From contig PLBZ01000062.1 of the NCBI GenBank assembly GCA_003134675.1, positions 172-17,558 of the forward strand: DNA of 17,387 nt. Reading direction: 5' to 3'. Each line of letters opens with the position of its first letter. Position 1 is the first letter of the stretch. The position numbers were made by a program, and so were the translations under genes. This document shows, piece after piece, positions 1-5,876 of this stretch. The DNA comes from Solirubrobacterales bacterium (lineage in GTDB: Bacteria > Actinomycetota > Thermoleophilia > Solirubrobacterales > Solirubrobacteraceae). The notes below the pieces were generated by a model. That model did no database searches. It worked only from the letters and a program-made list of their open reading frames with translations, and was not told the origin of the DNA.

Positions 1-263
1 GTGGTGCTCGAGTAGATCACCGCGCGCGGCGCGCGGCGGGCAAGCTCGGCGCGAGCCGCGCGGCGGGCGGCGAGCGCCCACCCCAGGTCGGTCAGGGCGA
101 GTGTGCGCATCGGCCGCGGCGACGCGGCGGCGGCAACCGTCGCACTCGCCCCGGCGCGGCGCAACGATTGCGCCAGCTCCTCGTCGGCCCTGCGCAGACC
201 TTCGGTGGAGCCGAGCGAGACGATCAATACGTCAACCGCGTGCGCCGCGGTCATCGCTGTCAT
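1..263 (-). CDS. Probable glycosyltransferase, N-terminal fragment
   Basis: This is the first ~87 residues of a protein that continues beyond the left edge of the window. The start begins MTAMTAAHAVDVLIVSLGST; a second in-frame ATG lies three codons later. The VDVLIVSLGS strand followed by a helix (RRADEELAQSLRRAGA) and a second strand looks like the first Rossmann unit of a GT-B glycosyltransferase of the family-4 type. Its catalytic half is not visible, so donor and acceptor are unknown. The start codon follows immediately after the stop of the upstream membrane-protein gene (TAG directly followed by ATG), so it is probably the third gene of an otsB operon. The family call rests on N-terminal resemblance only. 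Confidence 0.55.
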   Translation of the reverse strand, partial: MTAMTAAHAVDVLIVSLGSTEGLRRADEELAQSLRRAGASATVAAAASPRPMRTLALTDLGWALAARRAARAELARRAPRAVIYSST

Positions 264-794
264 CTAAGTGACGGCGCCGTTCACACGTTCGGGGCGTAGC
301 GCTTTGAAGCCGGGCGCGCGCTCGAGCGCCATCGGCCGCACGGGGGAGGTGCGACGTACGTAGAAGCACACGCCGTCGCGCTCCTCGATCGCAGCCACCG
401 CCGCGTCCTGGCGGCGCCAGGCGAGCGCCCAGATGATCGCGAAGCCGGTGGCGATACCGGGGATCTGGGGAGCGAGAAAGGCCAGGGCGCCCGCCAAGAG
501 CGTGAACAGCAGCAGCGGCCACAGCCGGTTGAGCAGGATCGCGCCCGGATGGTGCTCGGGCAGCGTGGTCGTGGACTTGGCGCCGGCGAGCAGACCCGCG
601 ATCGGGGAGCTCGTCTCGGCCCGTTTGCCCAGGCGCAGGCCGACCAGCGCGGCGAGGACCCACCAGCCGACCGCGATCGGAGCCAGCAGCGTGTCGGAGC
701 CTTGCCCGGCGGCGAGCACCGTGACAGCGGCCAACGCCGTGGCCGCGCCGGCGCTGAGCAGGACGGTGGTCTTGAGGAAGTCGACGAAGCGCAC
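264..794 (-). CDS. Small integral membrane protein, unknown function
   Basis: This 176-residue protein has a GTG start (VRFVDFLKTT...). Four hydrophobic segments are visible at about residues 8-29, 35-54, 90-108 and 111-127, arranged as two hairpins. A polar loop (about 55-89) separates them, and a charged tail of about 50 residues is probably cytoplasmic. I do not recognise a named domain or catalytic motif. It sits 7 nt after otsB and directly abuts the glycosyltransferase start, so it is probably co-transcribed and may act in glycolipid or trehalose-conjugate metabolism. That role is only inferred from position. Confidence 0.7.
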   Translation of the reverse strand: MRFVDFLKTTVLLSAGAATALAAVTVLAAGQGSDTLLAPIAVGWWVLAALVGLRLGKRAETSSPIAGLLAGAKSTTTLPEHHPGAILLNRLWPLLLFTLLAGALAFLAPQIPGIATGFAIIWALAWRRQDAAVAAIEERDGVCFYVRRTSPVRPMALERAPGFKALRPERVNGAVT

Positions 795-801
795 TAGACG
801 A

Positions 802-1602
802 CTACAGCAGCGCCTCGAGCAGACCGCGCACGCCGCCGGTGCCGTCGATCAGGAGGTCGGCCTCCGCCGCCAGCTCCGGGGGGGCTTCATCGGAGCTGAC
901 CGCCGCGCAGATGGCGGTGGTCAAGGCTCCGGCCTTGACAAGCGAGCGCAGTCCACGGAAGGCATCCAGATCGGTGGTGTCGTCGCCGACATACAGCGCG
1001 GTGGCGACCGACTGCCCCCGCAGCAACGCGGCGATGCCGAGGCCCTTGTCGAGATCGACGGGTGGACGCACCTCCAGCACCTTGCGCCCCCAGTGGACCG
1101 CCAGACCCTCCTGGAGCGCGCGTCGCGCGATCTCCCCCACCGCCGCGGCGGCAGCCGCTTCATCAGGAGCGCCGCGCCAGTGAAATGCGGCGATCGCATC
1201 CTTGTCCTCGCTGCGCACACGGATCCGCTGGTGCTCAGCGGTGTAAGCGCGCGCGGCGAACTGGCGCACGCGCTCGGTCCAGGCGGCTACCTCGGGGTCG
1301 AGCTCGGGGCGGGTCGTCCCTGGGCGCAGGAGTTCGCCGCCATGGTTACCGACGTACGCGATCGTGCCGATCGCGACGATCTGGCGGGCGGTGGTCGCAC
1401 GGCGGCCGCTGACGCAGCCCACCACTCCGTAGCGCTTGGCGATCTCGATCAACAATGCCCGCGTCGCCTCGGGAACGTGGGCGTCCGCGGCGTGCCGGAC
1501 GATCGGCGCCAGGGTACCGTCGATGTCCAGTAGCACCGCTGCGCGGGCGGGTTCGGAGCGGAGCGGCTCGAGCGCCTCCACGAGCGTGGCAGCGGGTGAC
1601 AC
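802..1602 (-). CDS. otsB: Trehalose-6-phosphate phosphatase (HAD superfamily)
   Basis: OtsB hydrolyses trehalose 6-phosphate to trehalose and phosphate in the cytoplasm, the last step of the OtsAB pathway. From a GTG start at 1602 the protein has 266 residues, a normal size. HAD motif I is LLDIDGTLAPI with Asp26 (nucleophile) and Asp28 (acid/base). Downstream are SGR at 65-67, GNHGGELL at 85-92, GRKVLEVRP, and motif IV VGDDTTD with Gly206-Asp207-Asp208. The reading frame stays open to a further start at 1644. I prefer 1602 because CATACT lies exactly 7 nt upstream, suggesting a leaderless mRNA, and the extra 14 residues look unlike the family. It heads a minus-strand operon with the membrane protein and glycosyltransferase. 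otsA is not in the window. Confidence 0.93.
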   Translation of the reverse strand: MSPAATLVEALEPLRSEPARAAVLLDIDGTLAPIVRHAADAHVPEATRALLIEIAKRYGVVGCVSGRRATTARQIVAIGTIAYVGNHGGELLRPGTTRPELDPEVAAWTERVRQFAARAYTAEHQRIRVRSEDKDAIAAFHWRGAPDEAAAAAAVGEIARRALQEGLAVHWGRKVLEVRPPVDLDKGLGIAALLRGQSVATALYVGDDTTDLDAFRGLRSLVKAGALTTAICAAVSSDEAPPELAAEADLLIDGTGGVRGLLEALL

Positions 1603-1608
1603 GAACAC

Positions 1609-1614
1609 TAGTAT
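1609..1614 (+). promoter_or_regulatory. Putative -10 element of the TauE operon (TAGTAT)
   Basis: TAGTAT fits the actinobacterial TANNNT -10 consensus and would start RNA near 1621. The predicted TauE start (GTG 1650) lies about 29 nt further on. An 11-codon ORF (GTG 1625 to TGA 1660) lies between and overlaps that start; whether it is translated is unknown. Confidence 0.35.
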
Positions 1615-1615
1615 G
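1610..1615 (-). promoter_or_regulatory. Putative -10 element of otsB (CATACT)
   Basis: CATACT is read on the minus strand and ends 7 nt before the GTG at 1602, the spacing expected for a leaderless transcript. It overlaps almost completely the opposite-strand hexamer TAGTAT at 1609-1614. No convincing -35 is seen. Confidence 0.4.
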
Positions 1616-1649
1616 GCGCGCACGGTGGCTGACTGGTCCCACATCGCAC

Positions 1650-2045
1650 GTGCTCGCTGAGGAGACCGGGACGAGGAGCGATCGTTCGCGGCAACGAACG
1701 CTCAAGCTGATGATGATCGGGACGGCCGCGGGGCTGTTCAGCGGGGTCTTCGGAGTCGGTGGCGGCTCGGTGATCGTGCCACTGCTCGTGCTGTGGCTCG
1801 GCTATCACGAGCGCGAGGCGACCGGCACCTCGCTGGCGGCGATCGCCTTCATCGCGGCGTTCGCCAGCGCTGTGCAGGCCGCGTACGGCAACCTACGCCT
1901 CCTCGACGGGCTGGTGATCGGCGCACCCGCCGTCGGCGGCGTGCTGATCGGCGCGTGGTTACAACAACGGCTGGCCGGCCGCTCGATCATGCTCCTGTTC
2001 GCGGCCGTGCTGGTGGCCGCGGCTGTAGAGCTGCTGCTCGAATGA
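1650..2045 (+). CDS. Half-length TauE/SafE (DUF81) permease, subunit 1
   Basis: This 131-residue hydrophobic protein contains one TauE/SafE repeat. The hallmark GVFGVGGGSVIVP follows a first hydrophobic stretch, then come ATGTSLAAIAFIAAF and two or three more membrane segments. TauE/SafE proteins are usually about 250 residues with two such repeats and export sulfite, sulfoacetate or other organic anions. Here only half is present, and a second half gene follows with a 4-nt ATGA overlap. The two products probably assemble as a heterodimer. The start is uncertain. GTG 1650 adds a basic 20-residue leader before the first helix, whereas ATG 1710 begins right at it. Neither has a good Shine-Dalgarno. 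The substrate cannot be told. Confidence 0.8.
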   Translation: MLAEETGTRSDRSRQRTLKLMMIGTAAGLFSGVFGVGGGSVIVPLLVLWLGYHEREATGTSLAAIAFIAAFASAVQAAYGNLRLLDGLVIGAPAVGGVLIGAWLQQRLAGRSIMLLFAAVLVAAAVELLLE

Positions 2046-2431
2046 TCGACTCGCTCACAATCGCGCTGGCGCTCGCCGCGCTCGGCCTCGTGGCGGGTGT
2101 GCTCGGGGGGCTGCTGGGCGTGGGCGGCGGCGTGCTCTTCGTGCCGGGCCTCGTGGTCATCCTCGGCCTGAGCCAGCACCAGGCGGAGGCCACCTCGCTG
2201 CTGGCGATCGTCCCGGTCGCGCTGGTCGGCGCGCTCAAGCAGGACCGCTATGGGAATGTGCGTCGTACGGATGCGCTGCAGATGGGCCTGCTCTCGATCG
2301 TGGGCGTGGCGGCCGGCGTGGCCCTCGCGAACATCCTGTCGGGAGCCGTGCTCAGGACCGCGTTCGCGCTGCTGATGCTCGTGATCGCGGCACAGCTGGT
2401 GCGCCGCGCGCTCACCCAGCAGGGAAAATGA
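2042..2431 (+). CDS. Half-length TauE/SafE (DUF81) permease, subunit 2
   Basis: This 129-residue membrane protein also carries one complete TauE/SafE repeat (GGLLGVGGGVLFVPGLVV at about residues 22-39, then HQAEATSLLAIVPVALVGAL). Its ATG lies inside the stop region of the first half gene (ATGA), in a different frame, so the two are translationally coupled rather than fused. Together they give about 260 residues, the length of a normal two-repeat TauE. This is consistent with the fold being assembled from two chains. The C-terminus is short and basic (RRALTQQGK). The exported substrate is not predictable from sequence. Confidence 0.85.
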   Translation: MIDSLTIALALAALGLVAGVLGGLLGVGGGVLFVPGLVVILGLSQHQAEATSLLAIVPVALVGALKQDRYGNVRRTDALQMGLLSIVGVAAGVALANILSGAVLRTAFALLMLVIAAQLVRRALTQQGK

Positions 2432-2453
2432 TCCGTACGCCCCTGTGGAGGCG

Positions 2454-2459
2454 TAGACT
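2454..2459 (+). promoter_or_regulatory. Putative -10 element of tatA (TAGACT)
   Basis: TAGACT matches TANNNT and is followed by 7 nt and the ATG at 2467, so transcription could begin at the start codon. GGAGG at 2447-2451 would instead be a Shine-Dalgarno 9 nt before an in-frame GTG at 2461 on read-through RNA from the TauE genes. Both modes are possible. Confidence 0.45.
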
Positions 2460-2466
2460 TGTGGTA

Positions 2467-2742
2467 ATGGGACTCGATAACCCAACACACATCGCCTTCC
2501 TGGTCGTGATCCTGCTGCTGGTGTTCGGCGCCAGGCGACTGCCGGAGATCGGCCGCTCGCTGGGAAGCGGCATGCGCGAGTTCAAGGACTCCATCAGCGG
2601 CGACCGGTCAGAGACCGACCAACAGCAGCCCACGCTCACTCCGGCCGCGCAGCAACCGCAGCCACAGGCGCCGCCGCCGGCTAGCGCCGCAGCACCGGAC
2701 CCGTCTGCACCGCCTCAAACGCAGACCCCGGGACCCGCTTGA
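2467..2742 (+). CDS. tatA: Sec-independent protein translocase TatA
   Basis: TatA forms the oligomeric pore-like element of the twin-arginine pathway for folded proteins. The 91-residue protein has a short N-terminus, one transmembrane helix (about residues 8-20), and the FGARRLPEIG hinge. An amphipathic helix follows (GRSLGSGMREFKDS), then a Gln/Pro/Ala-rich unstructured tail from about residue 50. This is the standard TatA/B/E layout. The FG at the hinge and the short tail favour TatA over TatB. No tatC is near. An alternative GTG start at 2461 adds two residues. The last 62 bp overlap the 3' end of the convergent secreted-protein gene. Confidence 0.93.
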   Translation: MGLDNPTHIAFLVVILLLVFGARRLPEIGRSLGSGMREFKDSISGDRSETDQQQPTLTPAAQQPQPQAPPPASAAAPDPSAPPQTQTPGPA

Positions 2743-3613
2743 TCTGTTCGAGGTCTTCGTCGTTCCAGCGAGAGTCGGGCGCGCCGGTGATGTACCAGGA
2801 CGAGCCGTTGTCGGCAACGATCAGGCCGTAGCGCTTCAGCGCACGCAACACCACCAGCGTCTCGCCGTGGTAGCCGGCCATGCTGAAGCTCCTCTTCAGC
2901 CGCAGCCGCAGGCCCATTGGCGGCAGGTTCGGATCCGAGCTGCTCGAGGCATAGTGGGTGGCGGGATGAATGAAACCCTTCTGGGTACGGGAGATAGTGA
3001 CGCGCAGAGCGTGGTCTATCGCCCCGCTATGAACGTCTTCGTAGCGGACGAGCAGTGGGAGGATTGGCAGGCCAGCGGCGTCCGCTGAGGTCCAGCCGTT
3101 CGGACGCAAGGCGTTACTTCTCAGATTGAAGACGGCACCAGATCCAGCTTCCCATCCAGCTCCGCTGCGGTGCGCCGCGTACAGCTCATACAGCTTGCAG
3201 CTTCCCTTCTGCAGGACGAGCACATGGCGATCTCCTCCTTCGCCTGCTCCCTCCACGGGCGCGTTTACGGGGATCGGATAGGGACCCGGGTTGGATTCTT
3301 CGCCGTATTCCGTGAAGGAGATCGGCACCTTCGGCTGGTGGGCGCCAACAACCGTGTATGGGATGCCATAGCTGGGATTGGTGCCGAAATCCGGGTGCAG
3401 GTGCCCGGTGAGCCCGATGCTCGCGATGTACGCCGCCGAGCGTGGATCGACCGGAGCATGGGAGATGTCCTGGTTGAGCGCATTGCTCTGAGGGAAGATC
3501 GGGCAGGAGTACTCGTGCGGGCCGGCGGGCTTGGAGATGCCGGAGACCGCGGGGGCAAGGACGAGACTCAGCGCCGCGATCGCGAGCACGGCGGTCTTGG
3601 GGAGAACGCTCAC
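2681..3613 (-). CDS. Secreted conserved protein of unknown function
   Basis: From GTG 3613 this is a 310-residue protein with a classical signal peptide (VSVLPKTAVLAIAALSLVLAPAVSG). The mature part is full of strongly patterned motifs: CPIFPQSNALNQDIS, HPDFGTNPSYGIPYTVV, PGPYPIPVNAPVEG, RSNALRPNGWTSADAAGLPI, IDHALRVTISRT, and WYITGAPDSRWNDEDL near the C-terminus. I recognise this as a family found in actinobacteria and acidobacteria without a known activity. Cys37 and Cys139 could form a disulfide. The frame stays open upstream, but those residues lie inside the preceding gene. The GTG shares GTGA with that gene's stop, giving translational coupling. The 3' end overlaps tatA tail to tail. Confidence 0.85.
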   Translation of the reverse strand: MSVLPKTAVLAIAALSLVLAPAVSGISKPAGPHEYSCPIFPQSNALNQDISHAPVDPRSAAYIASIGLTGHLHPDFGTNPSYGIPYTVVGAHQPKVPISFTEYGEESNPGPYPIPVNAPVEGAGEGGDRHVLVLQKGSCKLYELYAAHRSGAGWEAGSGAVFNLRSNALRPNGWTSADAAGLPILPLLVRYEDVHSGAIDHALRVTISRTQKGFIHPATHYASSSSDPNLPPMGLRLRLKRSFSMAGYHGETLVVLRALKRYGLIVADNGSSWYITGAPDSRWNDEDLEQIKRVPGSAFEAVQTGPVLRR

Positions 3614-4779
3614 TTGGTGAGCTTGACCAGCACGCTCTTGGGAGCGCCACCGCCCGAGGAGAAACGCACGGTGGCCCACACCCTGGCCGACTTGTGCCCC
3701 CTCTTGAAGAGCTTGCGCCCGTTACCGTTGAGCGTGACCTTGACCTTCCCGGTCGTGCCGGCCTTGATCGAGAAGCTGGCCGAGCCGTAGCTCACGACCT
3801 TCGGCTTCTTGGGCTTTTTCTTCTGCTTTGCCTTCGCCACCTTGGCCAGGCCGGCGAGCCGAGCGTTCTGCAAAGTCAACGTGCCAGTGCAGTCGACAAC
3901 CAGGCACTGGAGCGGCACCGTCGCCGTGTTGCCATTGACGGGAACCGTCAGGTTCGGCAGGCCGATAGCCGGTATAGGAGGCGGGCCGGCTTTGTCAGGA
4001 GGGCCTGCACCACCCGGAGCACCCCCGCCGCCGGGCGCGCCGCCGCCTCCTCCGCCACCGGCTGGCGTGAAGTCGGCGTTCATGAGGACCTTGAAACCGC
4101 TCAGATCCGCGAACCCGCCGATCGGGTTGGGACTGGGCGCCGGGACCGTCGCTGCTGTGGGCGCTGGATACCAGGCGTAGCTGAGAACGCTGAGGTCGTT
4201 TTCCCCATTTTTGGTCGCAAACAAGGGGACCTGCACAGCGGGGTCAAGCGAGGAGAGCACCAGCTGATCGGTGGCCGCGACCGTGTGGGTGTCGTTTGGT
4301 GGCGGGGTTGGTTCAACCACCACCGGCAGGTTGGTCGGCACAGATGTGATCGCATTTGCCGCAGGGGTGAATTCCGGTCCGTAGGCCTCCAGGAAGCAGC
4401 AGGCGAGTTCCGGCGAACCAGGATTCCCTGTCTGGCGAAAGAGAAAGCGGACCACGTTAATCTGCATCGGCCCAGTGGTCGCGCCCATCTTTACGCGCAC
4501 TGTCGTAACGGTGCCGGTGCCCGGCGCGGTCAAAGATTCGGCCGCCGAGCCGACGACCACCGACGACCACATGCAGGTGCCGCCAAAGGGTCCGAAGATG
4601 AATTGCGGCCCGCCCGGTGCCCCCTGGGTGAGCACCCCTTGGCCGCACGACAGAGGAGCATTCGCCGGCTGGTTGAGGTCCGTCCCAAACGTCACCGCGC
4701 CAGCACTCACAGGGGCGCAGACCATCACGACGAGTGCCGCGACTGCGCCTACAACCCATCTCCCCCGATCCATGCGCAC
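3610..4779 (-). CDS. Secreted modular surface protein with lysine-rich C-terminal domain
   Basis: This 389-residue protein has a signal peptide (about residues 1-28). Residues 29-238 are a beta-rich domain containing two adjacent cysteines (ELACCFLE). A Gly/Pro linker follows at about 240-272. The C-terminal domain (about 275-389) contains a CLVVDCTGTL pair of cysteines, a basic insertion KAKQKKKPKKPK, and the pattern SYGSASFSIKAGTTGKVKV. I recognise that C-terminal pattern from extracellular proteins of Solirubrobacterales-like bacteria, where it probably serves as a surface module; no enzymatic motif is visible. GTG 4779 was chosen because TAGAAT lies 6 nt upstream; ATG 4773 is an alternative. 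It is translationally coupled to the next secreted protein. Confidence 0.82.
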   Translation of the reverse strand: MRMDRGRWVVGAVAALVVMVCAPVSAGAVTFGTDLNQPANAPLSCGQGVLTQGAPGGPQFIFGPFGGTCMWSSVVVGSAAESLTAPGTGTVTTVRVKMGATTGPMQINVVRFLFRQTGNPGSPELACCFLEAYGPEFTPAANAITSVPTNLPVVVEPTPPPNDTHTVAATDQLVLSSLDPAVQVPLFATKNGENDLSVLSYAWYPAPTAATVPAPSPNPIGGFADLSGFKVLMNADFTPAGGGGGGGAPGGGGAPGGAGPPDKAGPPPIPAIGLPNLTVPVNGNTATVPLQCLVVDCTGTLTLQNARLAGLAKVAKAKQKKKPKKPKVVSYGSASFSIKAGTTGKVKVTLNGNGRKLFKRGHKSARVWATVRFSSGGGAPKSVLVKLTK

Positions 4780-4785
4780 AGGGCA

Positions 4786-4815
4786 ATTCTACTCCTGGCA
4801 TGGGTGGTAGAGCAA
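4786..4815 (-). promoter_or_regulatory. Promoter of the secreted-protein pair
   Basis: On the minus strand a -35-like TTGCTC (4815-4810) is separated by 18 nt from TAGAAT (4791-4786). Six nt then lead to the GTG start at 4779. The arrangement implies a leaderless or near-leaderless transcript. The -35 overlaps the edge of the possible hairpin at the end of the pst operon. Confidence 0.5.
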
Positions 4816-4845
4816 GCGACGCTAGCTATCCATAGCGCCCTGCTC
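4810..4845 (-). terminator. Possible imperfect hairpin at the end of the pst operon
   Basis: An inner stem CGCTA/TAGCG (4820-4824 with 4833-4837) and an outer stem GAGCA/TGCTC (4810-4814 with 4841-4845) surround the stop codon of the last operon gene. There is no T-tract and the stem has an internal loop, so this is a weak candidate. Confidence 0.25.
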
Positions 4846-5217
4846 TGGCTCTTGCGGAAGCACCGACGGGCGTGCCTCCACCAAGAGGGGAGCGCCGCAG
4901 TGCCAGCAGTAGGCGGCGCCGCGGCTGTGCACCGCGCCGCAGGAGTGGCACTGCCCGTGGATGCCCGCCTCGGCAGCGCCCAGTAGCCTCTGCAGCTCAC
5001 CGAGCTGGGCGTCGGCCTCCTGCAGCTCCGCGGCTCGACGGGCGAGCACGTCCAGGCGGTAGTGGTCGCGAACGGCCATCTCGTAGGTGAGCCCGCCAAG
5101 GTCCCACGTCAGCGCGGCGACGCGCTCGGCCAGCTCGTAACGGCGGCGGCGCAGCTCGACCAGCGATCCGTCCGGAACCACGAGTCCATCGGCGGGCATC
5201 AGCGAAAGCGTGCTCAT
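4822..5217 (-). CDS. Coiled-coil protein with C-terminal zinc ribbon
   Basis: This is a 131-residue soluble protein. Residues about 18-83 are charged and heptad-like (ELRRRRYELAERVAALTWDL...), predicting a helical hairpin or coiled coil. The C-terminal part holds C90-x2-C93-x10-C104-x2-C107, a zinc-ribbon arrangement. No enzymatic motif is seen and I do not recognise a named family. Its ATG overlaps the stop of the preceding gene by one base (TGATG), which makes it the sixth gene of the pst operon. The upstream neighbour carries a zinc ribbon with identical CxxC-x10-CxxC spacing at its N-terminus. The two may interact; a role in transporter assembly or phosphate signalling is inference from position only. 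Confidence 0.8.
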   Translation of the reverse strand: MSTLSLMPADGLVVPDGSLVELRRRRYELAERVAALTWDLGGLTYEMAVRDHYRLDVLARRAAELQEADAQLGELQRLLGAAEAGIHGQCHSCGAVHSRGAAYCWHCGAPLLVEARPSVLPQEPEQGAMDS

Positions 5218-5876
5218 CAGCCACCCGTTTCGATCGGCTGGGCGCCAAGCGAGTTGACTTCTTCCTCGTGCTTCCGGCCGGTCGTGCTGCCGAGTTTTTT
5301 GAGTTTTGTAGAAGTCACCTTGACTGCTTCTGGAGGCGGTTTCTTTTCAATCGCCTTCGCTTCCTGCACTTCCTTGGCTTCCGTCTTGGCGCTTTCCCTG
5401 CTCGGCGCGGCGCTCGCGGCAGGCTTAGGGGTCGTGTTCGCTGAGGTCGTGTTGGCAGCGGTCGTGCTCGCCCCGGACGCGAGCGGCGTAGTGGCGCCGC
5501 TGAGACCTTCCACCCTCAGCACCTGCTGGGCGGGCGCTTTGCTCTGGGTGACCCAGTGGCCAACCAGCAGACCGACGATGATCGACATCAGCAGTACCGA
5601 CAGCAGCCCAAACAGGCCTGAGTAGCGGCGCATCCATGCGTACGCCCCCGAGGCTGGCTCGATCACTGACACATACCCAGGGGCCAGAGGCCCGACCGGA
5701 CTCTGGCTACCTGAATACGGCTGGCTATCAGCCTGCAGCACGTCCAAGAACGCGAGCCGCACAGGCGAGGAAGGCTGACCGCACGCCAGGCAGTAACGCT
5801 GGTCGGGCGCGAGTGCCGCGGAGCAGTTCGCGCAGCTCGCGCCAGCCTGCTCGGAGGGAACGGGTGCCAGGCTCAT
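5217..5876 (-). CDS. Membrane protein with N-terminal zinc ribbon
   Basis: This 219-residue protein begins with a zinc ribbon, C15-x2-C18-x10-C29-x2-C32 (CANCSAALAPDQRYCLACGQ). A proline/serine-rich spacer, one strong transmembrane helix (about 86-108, GLFGLLSVLLMSIIVGLLVG), an Ala/Thr/Ser-rich stretch and a Lys/Glu-rich tail (about 160-215) follow. The ribbon is probably cytoplasmic and the low-complexity tail outside. Its ATG overlaps the pstB stop (ATGA), so its synthesis is tied to the transporter ATPase. I do not know a function for it. Zinc-ribbon-plus-helix proteins are common in actinobacteria, but tight coupling to pstB is unusual. No phoU follows pstB here. Confidence 0.8.
   Translation of the reverse strand: MSLAPVPSEQAGASCANCSAALAPDQRYCLACGQPSSPVRLAFLDVLQADSQPYSGSQSPVGPLAPGYVSVIEPASGAYAWMRRYSGLFGLLSVLLMSIIVGLLVGHWVTQSKAPAQQVLRVEGLSGATTPLASGASTTAANTTSANTTPKPAASAAPSRESAKTEAKEVQEAKAIEKKPPPEAVKVTSTKLKKLGSTTGRKHEEEVNSLGAQPIETGG

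Noticed and set aside
433..1533. Long plus-strand ORF (366 codons) antisense to the membrane protein and otsB
   Set aside because: The product is Arg/Gly/Ala-rich with no family pattern, while the opposite strand encodes an intact OtsB with all motifs. It is a high-GC shadow frame.
3694..4986. Plus-strand ORF of 430 codons antisense to the secreted surface protein
   Set aside because: No recognisable domain and no ribosome-binding site; the minus strand has a signal peptide, linker and family C-terminal domain.
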